From: Streptomyces cathayae
GTDB taxonomy: Bacteria; Actinomycetota; Actinomycetes; Streptomycetales; Streptomycetaceae
Length of the DNA stretch: 64,000 nt
Direction: 5' to 3'
NCBI RefSeq assembly: GCF_029760955.1
Contig: NZ_CP121682.1
Span: 7,148,501 to 7,212,500 of the forward strand
Within the stretch, counting starts at the first letter, position 1; every line of letters starts with the position of its first letter. The notes under the pieces are model-generated. The model was not told where the DNA came from. It saw only the letters and a program-made list of their open reading frames with translations, and ran no database searches. Positions 56,765 to 64,000 of this stretch are shown here, piece after piece. The translations under genes and the position numbers were made by a program.

Positions 56765-57700
56765 TCAGTGGGCGATCCCGTCGATGATCTCGCGGGCGCC
56801 CTGACGCAGCAGGGCCACGGCGACGGAGGTGCCGAGTGTCGCCGGATCCAGTCGGCCCGCCCACTCGTGGGCGTTCAGCCGCACCTTGCCGTCCGGTGTG
56901 AAGACGCAGGCCCGCAGGGACAGTTCGCCGCTCCGGTCGACTCGTGCGTACCCGGCGATCGGGCTGTTGCAGTGCCCCTGCAGCACATGCAGGAACATGC
57001 GCTCGGCGGTGGCCTCCCGATGGGTGTCCGGGTGGCCGAGGGCGCTGACCGCGTCGATGAGACCGGTGTCGCCCTCACGGCACTGCAGGGCGAGGATGCC
57101 CGCGCCGATGGGCGGCATCATCGTCTCGGGGGAGAGGACCTCGCTGATCACGTCACCCCGGCCGATGCGTTCCAGGCCGGAGACCGCGAGCAGCAGTGCG
57201 TCCGCCTCACCGGCGGCGAGTTTCGCCAGCCTCCGGTTGGCGTTGCCGCGGAACGGCACGCACCGGAGGTGCGGATGGGTGGCCGCCAGCTGTGCGACCC
57301 GGCGCACCGCGGAGGTGCCGACCCTGGCCCCGGCCGGGAGTTCGTCCAGAGTGAGCCCGCCCGGGTGCACGAGCGCGTCACGGATGTCGTCCCGCTTCAG
57401 GAACGCGGCGAAAACGGTGCCCGCCGGGAGCGGGCGGTCGGCGGGCACGTCCTTGACGCAGTGCACCGCGACATCCGCCTCCCCGGCCAGCAGCGCGGCG
57501 TCCACCTCCTTGGTGAACGCGCCCTTGCCCTCCACCTGCGACAGGTCGCCCAGCCACTTGTCCCCGGTGGTCCGCACGGGGACGACCTCGGTGCGCACAC
57601 CGGGCAGGGCGACCGCCAACTCCTCCTGGACACGACCTACCTGAGCGAGTGCCATGGGCGAGTCGCGGGAGACGATTCGAATCAGTTCGGGGACCGGCAT
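56765..57700 (-). CDS. hemC: hydroxymethylbilane synthase (porphobilinogen deaminase)
   Basis: A 311-residue enzyme that joins four porphobilinogen units into hydroxymethylbilane for haem, sirohaem or cobalamin. It starts [20 protein letters not shown], keeps the Asp-containing [26 protein letters not shown] and the dipyrromethane-cofactor Cys in [13 protein letters not shown] (about 242). No other hem gene lies next to it, so it is likely a second copy beside the main hem cluster. KDVPAD rather than the usual KD(V/L)PT is a small departure. Confidence 0.93.
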   Translation of the reverse strand: MPVPELIRIVSRDSPMALAQVGRVQEELAVALPGVRTEVVPVRTTGDKWLGDLSQVEGKGAFTKEVDAALLAGEADVAVHCVKDVPADRPLPAGTVFAAFLKRDDIRDALVHPGGLTLDELPAGARVGTSAVRRVAQLAATHPHLRCVPFRGNANRRLAKLAAGEADALLLAVSGLERIGRGDVISEVLSPETMMPPIGAGILALQCREGDTGLIDAVSALGHPDTHREATAERMFLHVLQGHCNSPIAGYARVDRSGELSLRACVFTPDGKVRLNAHEWAGRLDPATLGTSVAVALLRQGAREIIDGIAH

Positions 57701-57814
57701 GGCGACACGATAGACCCTTCTGCCCGAATCCCACTGCCGGACGGACCGGGTCGGGAGTCCGAACGGGGGATCCGTCCGGACTCCCGGTGACGGGCGGTCG
57801 GCCGGAAGCCGGTA

Positions 57815-58591
57815 TCAGGCGTTCGGGTCGAACGGTATGCCCGACGGCTTCGCCGCGGCCAGATGGGAGGCGAAACTCCCGTCCTTGAGGCCGAAGTTCG
57901 CACTGCCGAAGTTGTGGGCGACGAGTTTGTCGCGCAGCCCGGCGGGATAGCCGTTCCAGCCGACCAGCGGCGGGAACTGCCAGCTGCCCTTGTGGTTCTC
58001 CGGCGGTTCGTCACCCGGACCGGCGAGCCGGAAGCAGTGCGTGCTGATGCCGTCCTTGTGGTACACGATCTTCGGGTGCGTCCCCTCGAAGCGGACCGCC
58101 GACCGGGCGTGGATCGAGAACGAGCCGTGGCGGGAGGTCGCGACGTACTGAGCGGTGTCGTTCTGCACCCACACCACGACATGCTCCCAGTCGTGGCGGT
58201 GGCCGCCGAGGCTGACACCCGGCAGTGCCTGGTCCTTCTCGAAGTACAGGGCGTAGACGATGGCGCACCAGCCGTTGTTGCACTTCGAGCGTGAGTAGCC
58301 GTTGGTGCTGTCCAGGTCCGGGGCGTCACGGCAGTTGCCGTTGAGGGCGCCGGTCGGGTTGAGCCCGGGGTTGACCGCTCCGTCCGGGCCGATCGCGGGT
58401 GTGGGGTAGCACCCGTCGGTGTCGTAGTCGTAGGCGGGCTGGAAGGTCTGGTCGAGGCTGTCCGCGTTCGCCGGCAGGGCCGGCGGCGGAGCGGCGAAGG
58501 CGGTGGCGGGGAAGGCGACGACGAGAGCGGCGGCACCGGCGAGACCGGTCAGCCATCTCCTGCGGTGCGTTCGGGACGAACTCGACGACAC
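57815..58591 (-). CDS. NPP1 (necrosis-inducing-like) family secreted protein
   Basis: A 258-residue secreted protein of the NPP1/NLP family. A signal peptide (RRRWLTGLAGAAALVVAFPATAFA, in parts) ends at AFA-AP. The mature part has YSRSKCNNGWCAIVYALYFEKD and the hallmark GHRHDWEHVVVWV, with the acidic metal-binding site of NLPs. In plant pathogens these proteins disrupt plant membranes; most bacterial ones have unknown activity. GTG 58591 has AGGAGG at a good distance. Confidence 0.9.
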   Translation of the reverse strand: MSSSSSRTHRRRWLTGLAGAAALVVAFPATAFAAPPPALPANADSLDQTFQPAYDYDTDGCYPTPAIGPDGAVNPGLNPTGALNGNCRDAPDLDSTNGYSRSKCNNGWCAIVYALYFEKDQALPGVSLGGHRHDWEHVVVWVQNDTAQYVATSRHGSFSIHARSAVRFEGTHPKIVYHKDGISTHCFRLAGPGDEPPENHKGSWQFPPLVGWNGYPAGLRDKLVAHNFGSANFGLKDGSFASHLAAAKPSGIPFDPNA

Positions 58592-58953
58592 TGCGTCCTC
58601 CTCATGGTCCGGGCGCAGCCCAACGGCTGTGGGGGGGGGCAAGGGCGTTCAGCATCCCGGCTGAGCACTTCCGTGCCAAGGGGCCACGGGCGTACCGATG
58701 GTGAAACGCTGCCCAACACTTGACGAGCCGTTACCGGATCACTCCCTGCCGTCCGGAATGTCGGAGGCCGCCTTCTCGGGCGTGAGGTCAGGACGGGGTG
58801 CGCGGCCTGACGGTCTCGGCCCGTGCCGCCCGGTTCCGTTCGCGTCGATCCCGGCGCGAACGGCGCAGTTCGGCGCCCCTCCGCATCCTCACTGTCCGGT
58901 GAGGTCGTGTGGCAGTCCGTCAGAGGCCTTCAGAGGCCGCCGGAGGAGGAACC
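58592..58953. other. intergenic region between npp1-like and doxX-like genes
   Basis: A 362-base stretch without a gene I can support. It holds the divergent promoters of the NPP1 gene and the doxX-like gene. A run of ten G residues occurs near 58630. No operator stands out. Confidence 0.4.
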
Positions 58954-59366
58954 GTGCCCCGGTCCGCTCGTTCATCCCTGCTGCTCGCGGGCCTGCCGGC
59001 CGTCACGGGCGCCATCCTCCCCCATGGTCTTGAGGGCATGGGCGGTGCCCCCATCGCGGCCCCGCGCCGGTTCGACCCCATCGTGCCGCGCTCCCTGCCC
59101 GGCTCGCCCCGGACCTGGACCTACGCGAGTGGCGCCGCGGAACTCGCGCCGGCCGCCGGAGTGGTACTGCCGCAGACCCGCAAGGCGGCCGCGCAGGCCA
59201 CGCCGCCTTCTTCGTCGGAGTGTTCCCCGCCCCTGTGAAGGCGGCCGTCCATCGGAACCGCCGCCCCGCCCCGCAGCGGGTCGCGGCCCGGGGGCGGCTG
59301 CCCCTGCAGGCGCCCCTGGTGCTGTGGGCGCGCGGAGTCGCCAAGGGGGTGGCGGGCCGGCCGTGA
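58954..59366 (+). pseudogene. DoxX-like membrane protein gene with frameshift
   Basis: From GTG 58954 (GGAGGAGGAACC upstream) the frame gives SLLLAGLPAVTGAI, then RRFDPIVPRSLPGSPRTWTY and ASGAAELAPAAGVVLPQTRK, a DoxX-family pattern. After AAQAT it leaves register, while the expected FFVGVFPAPVKAAVH and LPLQAPLVLWARGVAKG continue in another frame to TGA at 59364. One base seems missing near 59202. The stretch LPHGLEGMGGAPIAA before RRFDP also looks disturbed. The gene is probably not functional, unless the lost base is a sequencing error. Confidence 0.72.
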
Positions 59367-59437
59367 GCGGGCGACCGCGGCGGCGGTGACGAGGTGGGCC
59401 GGCGGGCGGAGTCCACCGGCGGGGTGGGGCGGGGCGG

Positions 59438-60268
59438 TCAGAACTCCTCGTGCACTTCCGGGTCTCCGCCGATGCGCCGATGGGCCCGGTCGGCGATGGC
59501 CCGCATCTGGGCGGCGTCCAGTTCGAAGCCGAAGACGTCGAGGTTGGCGCGCTGCCGTCCGGGATCGGCCGACTTGGGCACGGGCAGTGCGCCGAGCTGG
59601 ATGTGCCAGCGCAGCACCGCCTGGGCCGGTGTGACCCCGTGGGCCTCGGCCACCGAGGCCACGGTCAGGTCGTCCAGCACCTGTGAACCCCGGCCCAACG
59701 GGCTCCAGCTCTCGACGAGCACGCCCTTGTCCGCGTGGTAGGAGCGCAGCTCCTCCTGGGGGAAGAACGGGTGCAGCTCGACCTGGTTGACCGACGGCAG
59801 CACCCCGGTCTCCTGCTCCAGCCGTTCGATGTGGGCGGGTGTGAAGTTGGAGACCCCGATCGAGCGTACGAGCCCGTCCTCCCGCAGCTTGATCATGGCC
59901 TTCCAGGAGTCGACGTACCGGTCGACCCGGGGGAGCGGCCAGTGGATGAGGTACAGGTCGACGTACTCCAGCCCGAGACGCGCGCGGGACTCCTCGAAGG
60001 AGGTGAGGGTCTCCTCGTAGCCGTGGTGGCGGCCGGGGAGTTTCGTCGTCACGACGACCTCCTCGCGCGGGACGTCGGCGCGGGCCACGGCACGGCCGAC
60101 ACCGGTCTCGTTGCGGTAGTTCGTCGCCGTGTCGACGAGGCGGTAGCCCATCTCCAGGGCCGCCGTCACCGACTGCTCCGCCTGTGCGTCGTCCATCGGC
60201 CAGGTGCCCAGGCCGAGAGCGGGGATCGTCGTGCCGTCGTTGAGTGTGTGGTTCGGGATGCTGATCAC
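59438..60268 (-). CDS. aldo/keto reductase (AKR5-like)
   Basis: A 276-residue NADPH-dependent reductase. Motifs: IPALGLGTWPMDDAQAEQSV, RLVDTATNYRNETGVG (catalytic Asp/Tyr), VVTTKLPGRHHGYEE (Lys), YVDLYLIHWPLPRVDRYVD (His) and LPVPKSADPGRQRANLDVF (cofactor end). It resembles 2,5-diketo-gluconate reductases. The ATG at 60268 is divergent from the TauD-like gene. Confidence 0.94.
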   Translation of the reverse strand: MISIPNHTLNDGTTIPALGLGTWPMDDAQAEQSVTAALEMGYRLVDTATNYRNETGVGRAVARADVPREEVVVTTKLPGRHHGYEETLTSFEESRARLGLEYVDLYLIHWPLPRVDRYVDSWKAMIKLREDGLVRSIGVSNFTPAHIERLEQETGVLPSVNQVELHPFFPQEELRSYHADKGVLVESWSPLGRGSQVLDDLTVASVAEAHGVTPAQAVLRWHIQLGALPVPKSADPGRQRANLDVFGFELDAAQMRAIADRAHRRIGGDPEVHEEF

Positions 60269-60419
60269 GAGGGGACCCTCCCATGGACAGTGTCGTCACC
60301 CTCCAGCCTCACCGACAGAACGGCCGATGATCAACCCGACGGGCGGGCCGGACGACACGCACGTGTGTGAACCGGCAGGGATCCGCACGGATCGACCCGG
60401 AACGACGGAGAGGGCACAC

Positions 60420-61448
60420 ATGACGACGGGCGTGAGCGGTGCGGGCGGGGCGGGTGGAGGAGGCGCGGAGAGCGGGACGGGCGGAGGGGAGGACGCAGAG
60501 AAGGCCGAGAAGAGCGTGGGGATCGGGGTGCGTCCGGTCGCCGGGCACATCGGTGCCGAGATCACCGGCGTCGACCTCGCCGACGAGCCAGGCGACGCCG
60601 TGATCGCCGCCGTCCGGGCGGCGGTGCTGCGCTGGAAGGTGGTGTTCTTCCGCGGACAGCGCCTGGACCACGCCGGACATGTGGCGCTGGCGCGGCGGTT
60701 CGGTGAGCCGGTCGTCCTGCCCCGGCGCGGGAGGGCCTCGCCGCCCGGCTTCCCCGAGGTCGAGACGACCGCCGACCGGCTGGAACTCGGCGGACGGTTC
60801 GGCATGGAGCACGACGAATGGCTGCGGCGCCGCCGCCACACCCTGCTGCGCGGCTGGCACTGCGACCACGGCGCCCGCGTCGATCCGCCCGCCGCGACGA
60901 TCCTGCGCGCGGAGACCGTACCGCCCTACGGAGGCGACACCACCTGGTCGAATCTGGCCGCCGCCTACGCCGGACTGTCCGCGCCGGTACGGGAGTTCGC
61001 CGACCGGCTGCGCGCCGAGCACCGGCTGGGGGTCGGCTACCAGCCCCGGCCCGGCGACGACGCGTATCTGCGGCACCTGCTGGTCCGTCAGACCGCTTCC
61101 GAGCACCCCGTGGTGCGGGTCCATCCGGAGACGGGGGAGCGGGTGCTGTTCGTCAACGGCTACTACGTCGAGCAGATCACCGGCCTGTCCCGGCCGGAGA
61201 GCCACGCCGTCCTGGAGATGCTGCTGGAGCAGGCGACCCGGCCCGAGTACACGGTGCGCTTCCGGTGGGAGCCGGGCAGCGTGGCGTTCTGGGACAACCG
61301 TGCCACCATCCACCTGGCTCCGAACGACACCGCCCACCTGGGCCACCCGCGGATCATGCACCGGGTGATGCTGACAGGTGACGTGCCGGTGGGTGTCGAC
61401 GGCCGCCCCTCGGAGCCGATCACCGGAACCGCCCCGGGACGCTGGTGA
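60420..61448 (+). CDS. TauD/TfdA-family 2-oxoglutarate-dependent dioxygenase
   Basis: A 342-residue Fe(II)/2OG dioxygenase. After a Gly-rich head (about 40 residues) comes IGVRPVAGHIGAEITGVDL. The metal facial triad is GWHCDHG (His and Asp) and RIMHRVMLTGD (distal His), with FWDNRATIHLAPND including the 2OG-binding Arg region. Taurine and related sulfonates are typical substrates, but the family is broad and no transporter is adjacent. ATG 60420 follows GGAGAGGG. Confidence 0.93.
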   Translation: MTTGVSGAGGAGGGGAESGTGGGEDAEKAEKSVGIGVRPVAGHIGAEITGVDLADEPGDAVIAAVRAAVLRWKVVFFRGQRLDHAGHVALARRFGEPVVLPRRGRASPPGFPEVETTADRLELGGRFGMEHDEWLRRRRHTLLRGWHCDHGARVDPPAATILRAETVPPYGGDTTWSNLAAAYAGLSAPVREFADRLRAEHRLGVGYQPRPGDDAYLRHLLVRQTASEHPVVRVHPETGERVLFVNGYYVEQITGLSRPESHAVLEMLLEQATRPEYTVRFRWEPGSVAFWDNRATIHLAPNDTAHLGHPRIMHRVMLTGDVPVGVDGRPSEPITGTAPGRW

Positions 61449-61470
61449 CCGGCCGATCAGCCGACCGCCC

Positions 61471-62091
61471 CTACTCGAACCGTGAGGTGTCGCCCGCGCC
61501 CCGCCGTACGATCTCCGCCTCCCCGCCCGAGAAGTCGATCACCGTGGTCGGCTCGGTGCCGCAGTCCCCGGAGTCGAGCACCGCGTCCACCTGGTGGTCG
61601 AGCCGGTCCTTGATCTCCCAGCCCTGGGTCATCGGCTCGTCCTCACCGGGCAGCAACAGGGTGCTGGACAGCAGGGGCTCGCCGAGTTCCGCCAGCAGCG
61701 CCTGGGTGACGACGTGATCGGGGATGCGCACGCCGACGGTCTTCTTCTTCGGATGCTGCAGCATGCGCGGCACCTCCTTCGTCGCGGGCAGGATGAAGGT
61801 GTAGCTGCCCGGTGTGGACGCCTTGACCGCGCGGAACACGTCGTTGTCGATCCGTACGAACTGGCCGAGCTGCGCGAAATCCCGGCACACCAGAGTGAAG
61901 TGGTGGCGCTCGTCCAGCTTGCGGATGGTACGGATCCGGTCGATGCCCTCCCGGCTGCCCAGTCGGCAGCCGAGCGCGTAACAGGAGTCCGTGGGGTACG
62001 CGACCAGGGCGTCGGCGCGGATGCTGTCGGCGACCTGGGCGATAGTGCGCGGCTGGGGGTTGTCGGGGTGCACGTCGAAGTACTTGGCCAT
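61471..62091 (-). CDS. Sua5/YciO/YrdC-family protein
   Basis: A 206-residue YrdC-fold protein. Strongly kept are VAYPTDSCYALGCRLGSREGIDRIRTIRK (parts), HHFTLVCRDFAQLGQFVR, PGSYTFILPATKEVPRML, KKTVGVRIPDH and LLSSTLLLPGEDEP. This is the YciO type rather than classical TsaC/Sua5, which makes threonylcarbamoyl-AMP for tRNA t6A; YciO's role is less certain. Starts MAKYFDVHPDNPQPRTI, as in the YciO group. Confidence 0.92.
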   Translation of the reverse strand: MAKYFDVHPDNPQPRTIAQVADSIRADALVAYPTDSCYALGCRLGSREGIDRIRTIRKLDERHHFTLVCRDFAQLGQFVRIDNDVFRAVKASTPGSYTFILPATKEVPRMLQHPKKKTVGVRIPDHVVTQALLAELGEPLLSSTLLLPGEDEPMTQGWEIKDRLDHQVDAVLDSGDCGTEPTTVIDFSGGEAEIVRRGAGDTSRFE

Positions 62092-62163
62092 TCACCGAGC
62101 TTATGCCGCCCAAGGAGCAGGGCCGCACACCCCGGCCGGTGCCCGGCGTCCGGCCGGGCCCGG

Positions 62164-62463
62164 ATGGACTGGAAGTTCCTCCTCGGCCTGGAGCCGGACG
62201 ACCCGGGATTCGACTTCTCCGCCCTGAGTGACTTCCGGGCCCGGCTGATCAAGCACGGGCTGGAGGAAAAGGTCCTGGCCCCGGTCCTGGAGCGGATCTC
62301 CGCGCTGGGACTGCTGCGCGCCGCACTGGAGGCCCTGGCGGCGGCCGCCCCGCGATGGCTGTCACCAGGTTCGTTCCTGCCGCGGGAGCGCGGCCGGAAC
62401 GGGGGACCGGTCGCGCTCCCGCGTGTCCTTCCCGCCAGGACCCGCCGCCGGCCCGCCTCATGA
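62164..62463 (+). pseudogene. IS1182-family transposase relic
   Basis: From ATG 62164 the frame reads DWKFLLGLEPDDPGFDFSAL, then FRARLIKHGLEEKVLAPVLE and ISALGLL, which match the N-terminal part of IS1182 transposases. It then jumps directly to RAALEALAAAAPRWL, which in the intact family follows about 25-30 residues later (after the RTDSTHVLA block). So an internal in-frame deletion has occurred and both ends are lost; the reading frame decays to a stop at 62463. No terminal repeats are recognisable. A 12-bp inverted repeat (62381-62392 and 62412-62423) follows. Confidence 0.75.
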
Positions 62464-62790
62464 CGGCCGTGGCGGCCGCGGACGGCTCCGCCGTTCTCGC
62501 ACCGGCCCGCGCGCCGCGCGTGTGCGCCGCTGCTCCGAGTCGCCGCTCTCCGTGATGCACGGCAGCATGGCCCTCGTACGTACGCCACCGGCGGGACGCG
62601 CGCGATGCGCGTGACCAGGCCGTCCGGCGACGGGAGGTCCCGCGAGCGGGCCCCGGGAACCGGGGAGCCCGCGAGCCCGGGACACCGGAGGACCACATCA
62701 CCCGGACCGGCCTCGACGACCGGCCCACGGCCACACGCCACCGTGCTCCGGCCCGCCCCCAGCCATGAGCAGCCGAAGGAGTCCACGAAC
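62464..62790. other. intergenic region upstream of catalase
   Basis: 327 bases without a supported gene. It probably holds the catalase promoter and more decayed insertion DNA. Palindromic CGTACGTACG and GCGCGATGCGCG-like stretches (about 62575-62610) are present but too simple to assign. I see no clear Fur/CatR box. Confidence 0.4.
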
Positions 62791-64000
62791 ATGACGGACG
62801 TTTCGAGCCGAGGTCCTGCCCCGGGCGACGGCCGCAAGGTACTCACCAACCGGCAGGGCCATCCGGTCCACGACAACCAGAACCAACGCACGGTCGGCGC
62901 CCGCGGGCCCGCCACGCTGGAGAACTACCAGTTCCTGGAGAAGATCAGCCACTTCGACCGGGAGCGCATCCCCGAACGCGTCGTGCACGCCCGGGGGGTG
63001 ACCGCGTACGGCTACTTCGAGGCCTACGGAACCTGGGGCGACGAACCGGTCGGCCGTTACACCCGGGCCCTGCTGTTCCAGGAGCGCGGCAAGCGCACGG
63101 ACGTGGCCGTCCGGTTCTCCACCGTCATCGGCGGACGCGACTCCTCCGAGACCGCCCGCGACCCGCGCGGCTTCGCCGTGAAGTTCTACACCGAGGACGG
63201 CAACTGGGACCTCGTCGGCAACAACCTCGGGGTCTTCTTCATCCGGGACGCGATCAAGTTCCCGGACGTCATCCACGCCCTCAAGCCCGACCCCGTCACC
63301 TTCGAGCAGCAGCCGCGGCGCATCTTCGACTTCATGTCGCAGACGCCCGAGTGCATGCACATGCTGGTCAACCTGTTCAGTCCGCGCGGCATCCCCGCGG
63401 ACTACCGTCACATGCAGGGCTTCGGCGTGAACACCTACAAATGGGTGAACACCGAGGGTGAGACCAAGCTCGTCAAGTACCACTGGATGCCCAAGGCGGG
63501 CGTCCGCTCCATGACCGAGGAGGACGCCGCGAACGTCCAGGCGGGCTCCCTCGGCCACGCGACCAAGGACCTCTACGAGGCGGTGGGGCGCGGCGACCAC
63601 CCGGAGTGGGAACTGCTCGTCCAGATGATGGACGACCACGACCACCCGGAACTGGACTTCGACCCGCTCGACGACACCAAGACCTGGCCCGAGCAGGACT
63701 TCCCGCCGAAGCCGGTCGGCCGGATGGTGCTCGACCGGATGCCGGAGAACTACTTCGCCGAGAACGAGCAGATCTCCTTCGGCACGGGTGTCCTCGTCGA
63801 CGGCCTGGACTTCTCCGACGACAAGATGCTCGTCGGCCGGACCTTCTCCTACAGCGACACCCAGCGCCACCGGGTCGGCCCGAACTACCTCCAGCTCCCC
63901 GTCAACCAGGCCAAGGCCGCCGAGGTGAACACCAACCAACGCGACGGCCAGATGGCCTACCTCGTGGACCAGGCGGGAGAGCACCCCGAGGTCAACTACG
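62791..64000 (+). CDS. monofunctional haem catalase, 3' end outside window
   Basis: The first 403 residues of a clade-type small-subunit catalase that splits hydrogen peroxide into water and oxygen. The distal His is in [16 protein letters not shown] (about 66), the Asn in [15 protein letters not shown] (about 144), and [32 protein letters not shown] (parts) is the signature. [13 protein letters not shown] and [12 protein letters not shown] are present. The proximal-haem Tyr segment (RxFxY) lies close to or just past the edge and [12 protein letters not shown] is seen. AAGGAG lies upstream of ATG 62791. Confidence 0.95.
   Translation, partial: MTDVSSRGPAPGDGRKVLTNRQGHPVHDNQNQRTVGARGPATLENYQFLEKISHFDRERIPERVVHARGVTAYGYFEAYGTWGDEPVGRYTRALLFQERGKRTDVAVRFSTVIGGRDSSETARDPRGFAVKFYTEDGNWDLVGNNLGVFFIRDAIKFPDVIHALKPDPVTFEQQPRRIFDFMSQTPECMHMLVNLFSPRGIPADYRHMQGFGVNTYKWVNTEGETKLVKYHWMPKAGVRSMTEEDAANVQAGSLGHATKDLYEAVGRGDHPEWELLVQMMDDHDHPELDFDPLDDTKTWPEQDFPPKPVGRMVLDRMPENYFAENEQISFGTGVLVDGLDFSDDKMLVGRTFSYSDTQRHRVGPNYLQLPVNQAKAAEVNTNQRDGQMAYLVDQAGEHPEVNY

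Noticed and set aside
62381..62423. 12-bp inverted repeat as IS1182 terminal repeat
   Set aside because: The arms are only 19 bases apart and form a hairpin; real terminal repeats would flank the whole element.

Overview
The window is high-GC actinobacterial DNA and almost certainly comes from a Streptomyces chromosome. The support is the codon use, frequent GTG starts with AGGAGG-type ribosome binding sites, a WhiB protein, an SsgA-like protein, SigB/F-type sigma factors with RsbW-like kinases, a GlgE-pathway cluster, and a ClpP gene with a PopR-type operator. The mix of stress, storage-carbon and transporter genes with several decayed genes would suit an accessory chromosome arm; that placement is inference. 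No tRNA, rRNA, CRISPR array or biosynthetic megagene was seen.

Layout. 1-330: 5' part of a clpP gene with a tandem palindromic operator upstream. 556-2123: a small VOC protein and an SGNH-hydrolase-like lipoprotein. 2310-4692: a two-domain VOC gene split by an IS200/IS605-type element that carries an intact tnpB; joining the flanks restores the reading frame. 4694-7623: an RNase H with a C-terminal Cys extension, an aldo/keto reductase, a DUF6328 membrane protein and an SsgA-like protein. 7830-14595: a sulfonate-sulfur locus with a GntR regulator and operator, a Cys-Cys leader peptide followed by a hairpin (putative attenuator), ssuC-ssuB-ssuA, a flavin monooxygenase, an OsmC protein and an SsuE-type FMN reductase. 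14649-26793: a pseudokinase, a threonine-dehydratase-like enzyme, AIM24 and Usp proteins, an MBL hydrolase, a TetR/flavoprotein pair with two tandem operators, DUF488, WhiB, a LysR/LysE pair and an MFS exporter.

26834-40232: a signalling block with a cNMP-binding protein, an RsbW-like ATPase, a SigB/F-family sigma factor, a FUSC membrane protein, NDH-2, and a tightly overlapped rsbR-rsbS-rsbT-(ATPase+PP2C)-SpoIIE stressosome operon, followed by an RsbV-like STAS protein, a PRC-barrel protein and another RsbW-like ATPase. 40397-53509: a long-chain acyl-CoA ligase, the GlgE pathway operon glgE-treS-mak-glgB (glgE carries an apparent one-base frameshift), a DUF5133 protein, and an ATPase-like gene overlapping glgX. 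53553-64000: a VOC protein, an ANTAR protein converging on and overlapping a second SigB/F-family sigma gene, a solitary hemC, an NPP1 (necrosis-inducing-like) secreted protein, a frameshifted doxX-like gene, an aldo/keto reductase, a TauD-like dioxygenase, a YciO/Sua5-like protein, an IS1182-type transposase relic and the 5' part of a catalase.

How the parts fit together: the stressosome, several anti-sigma ATPases and two sigma factors lie close to storage-glucan synthesis and a catalase, a combination that suggests general and osmotic stress control. The sulfur locus looks self-contained, with apparent specific (GntR) and cysteine-sensing (leader peptide) control.
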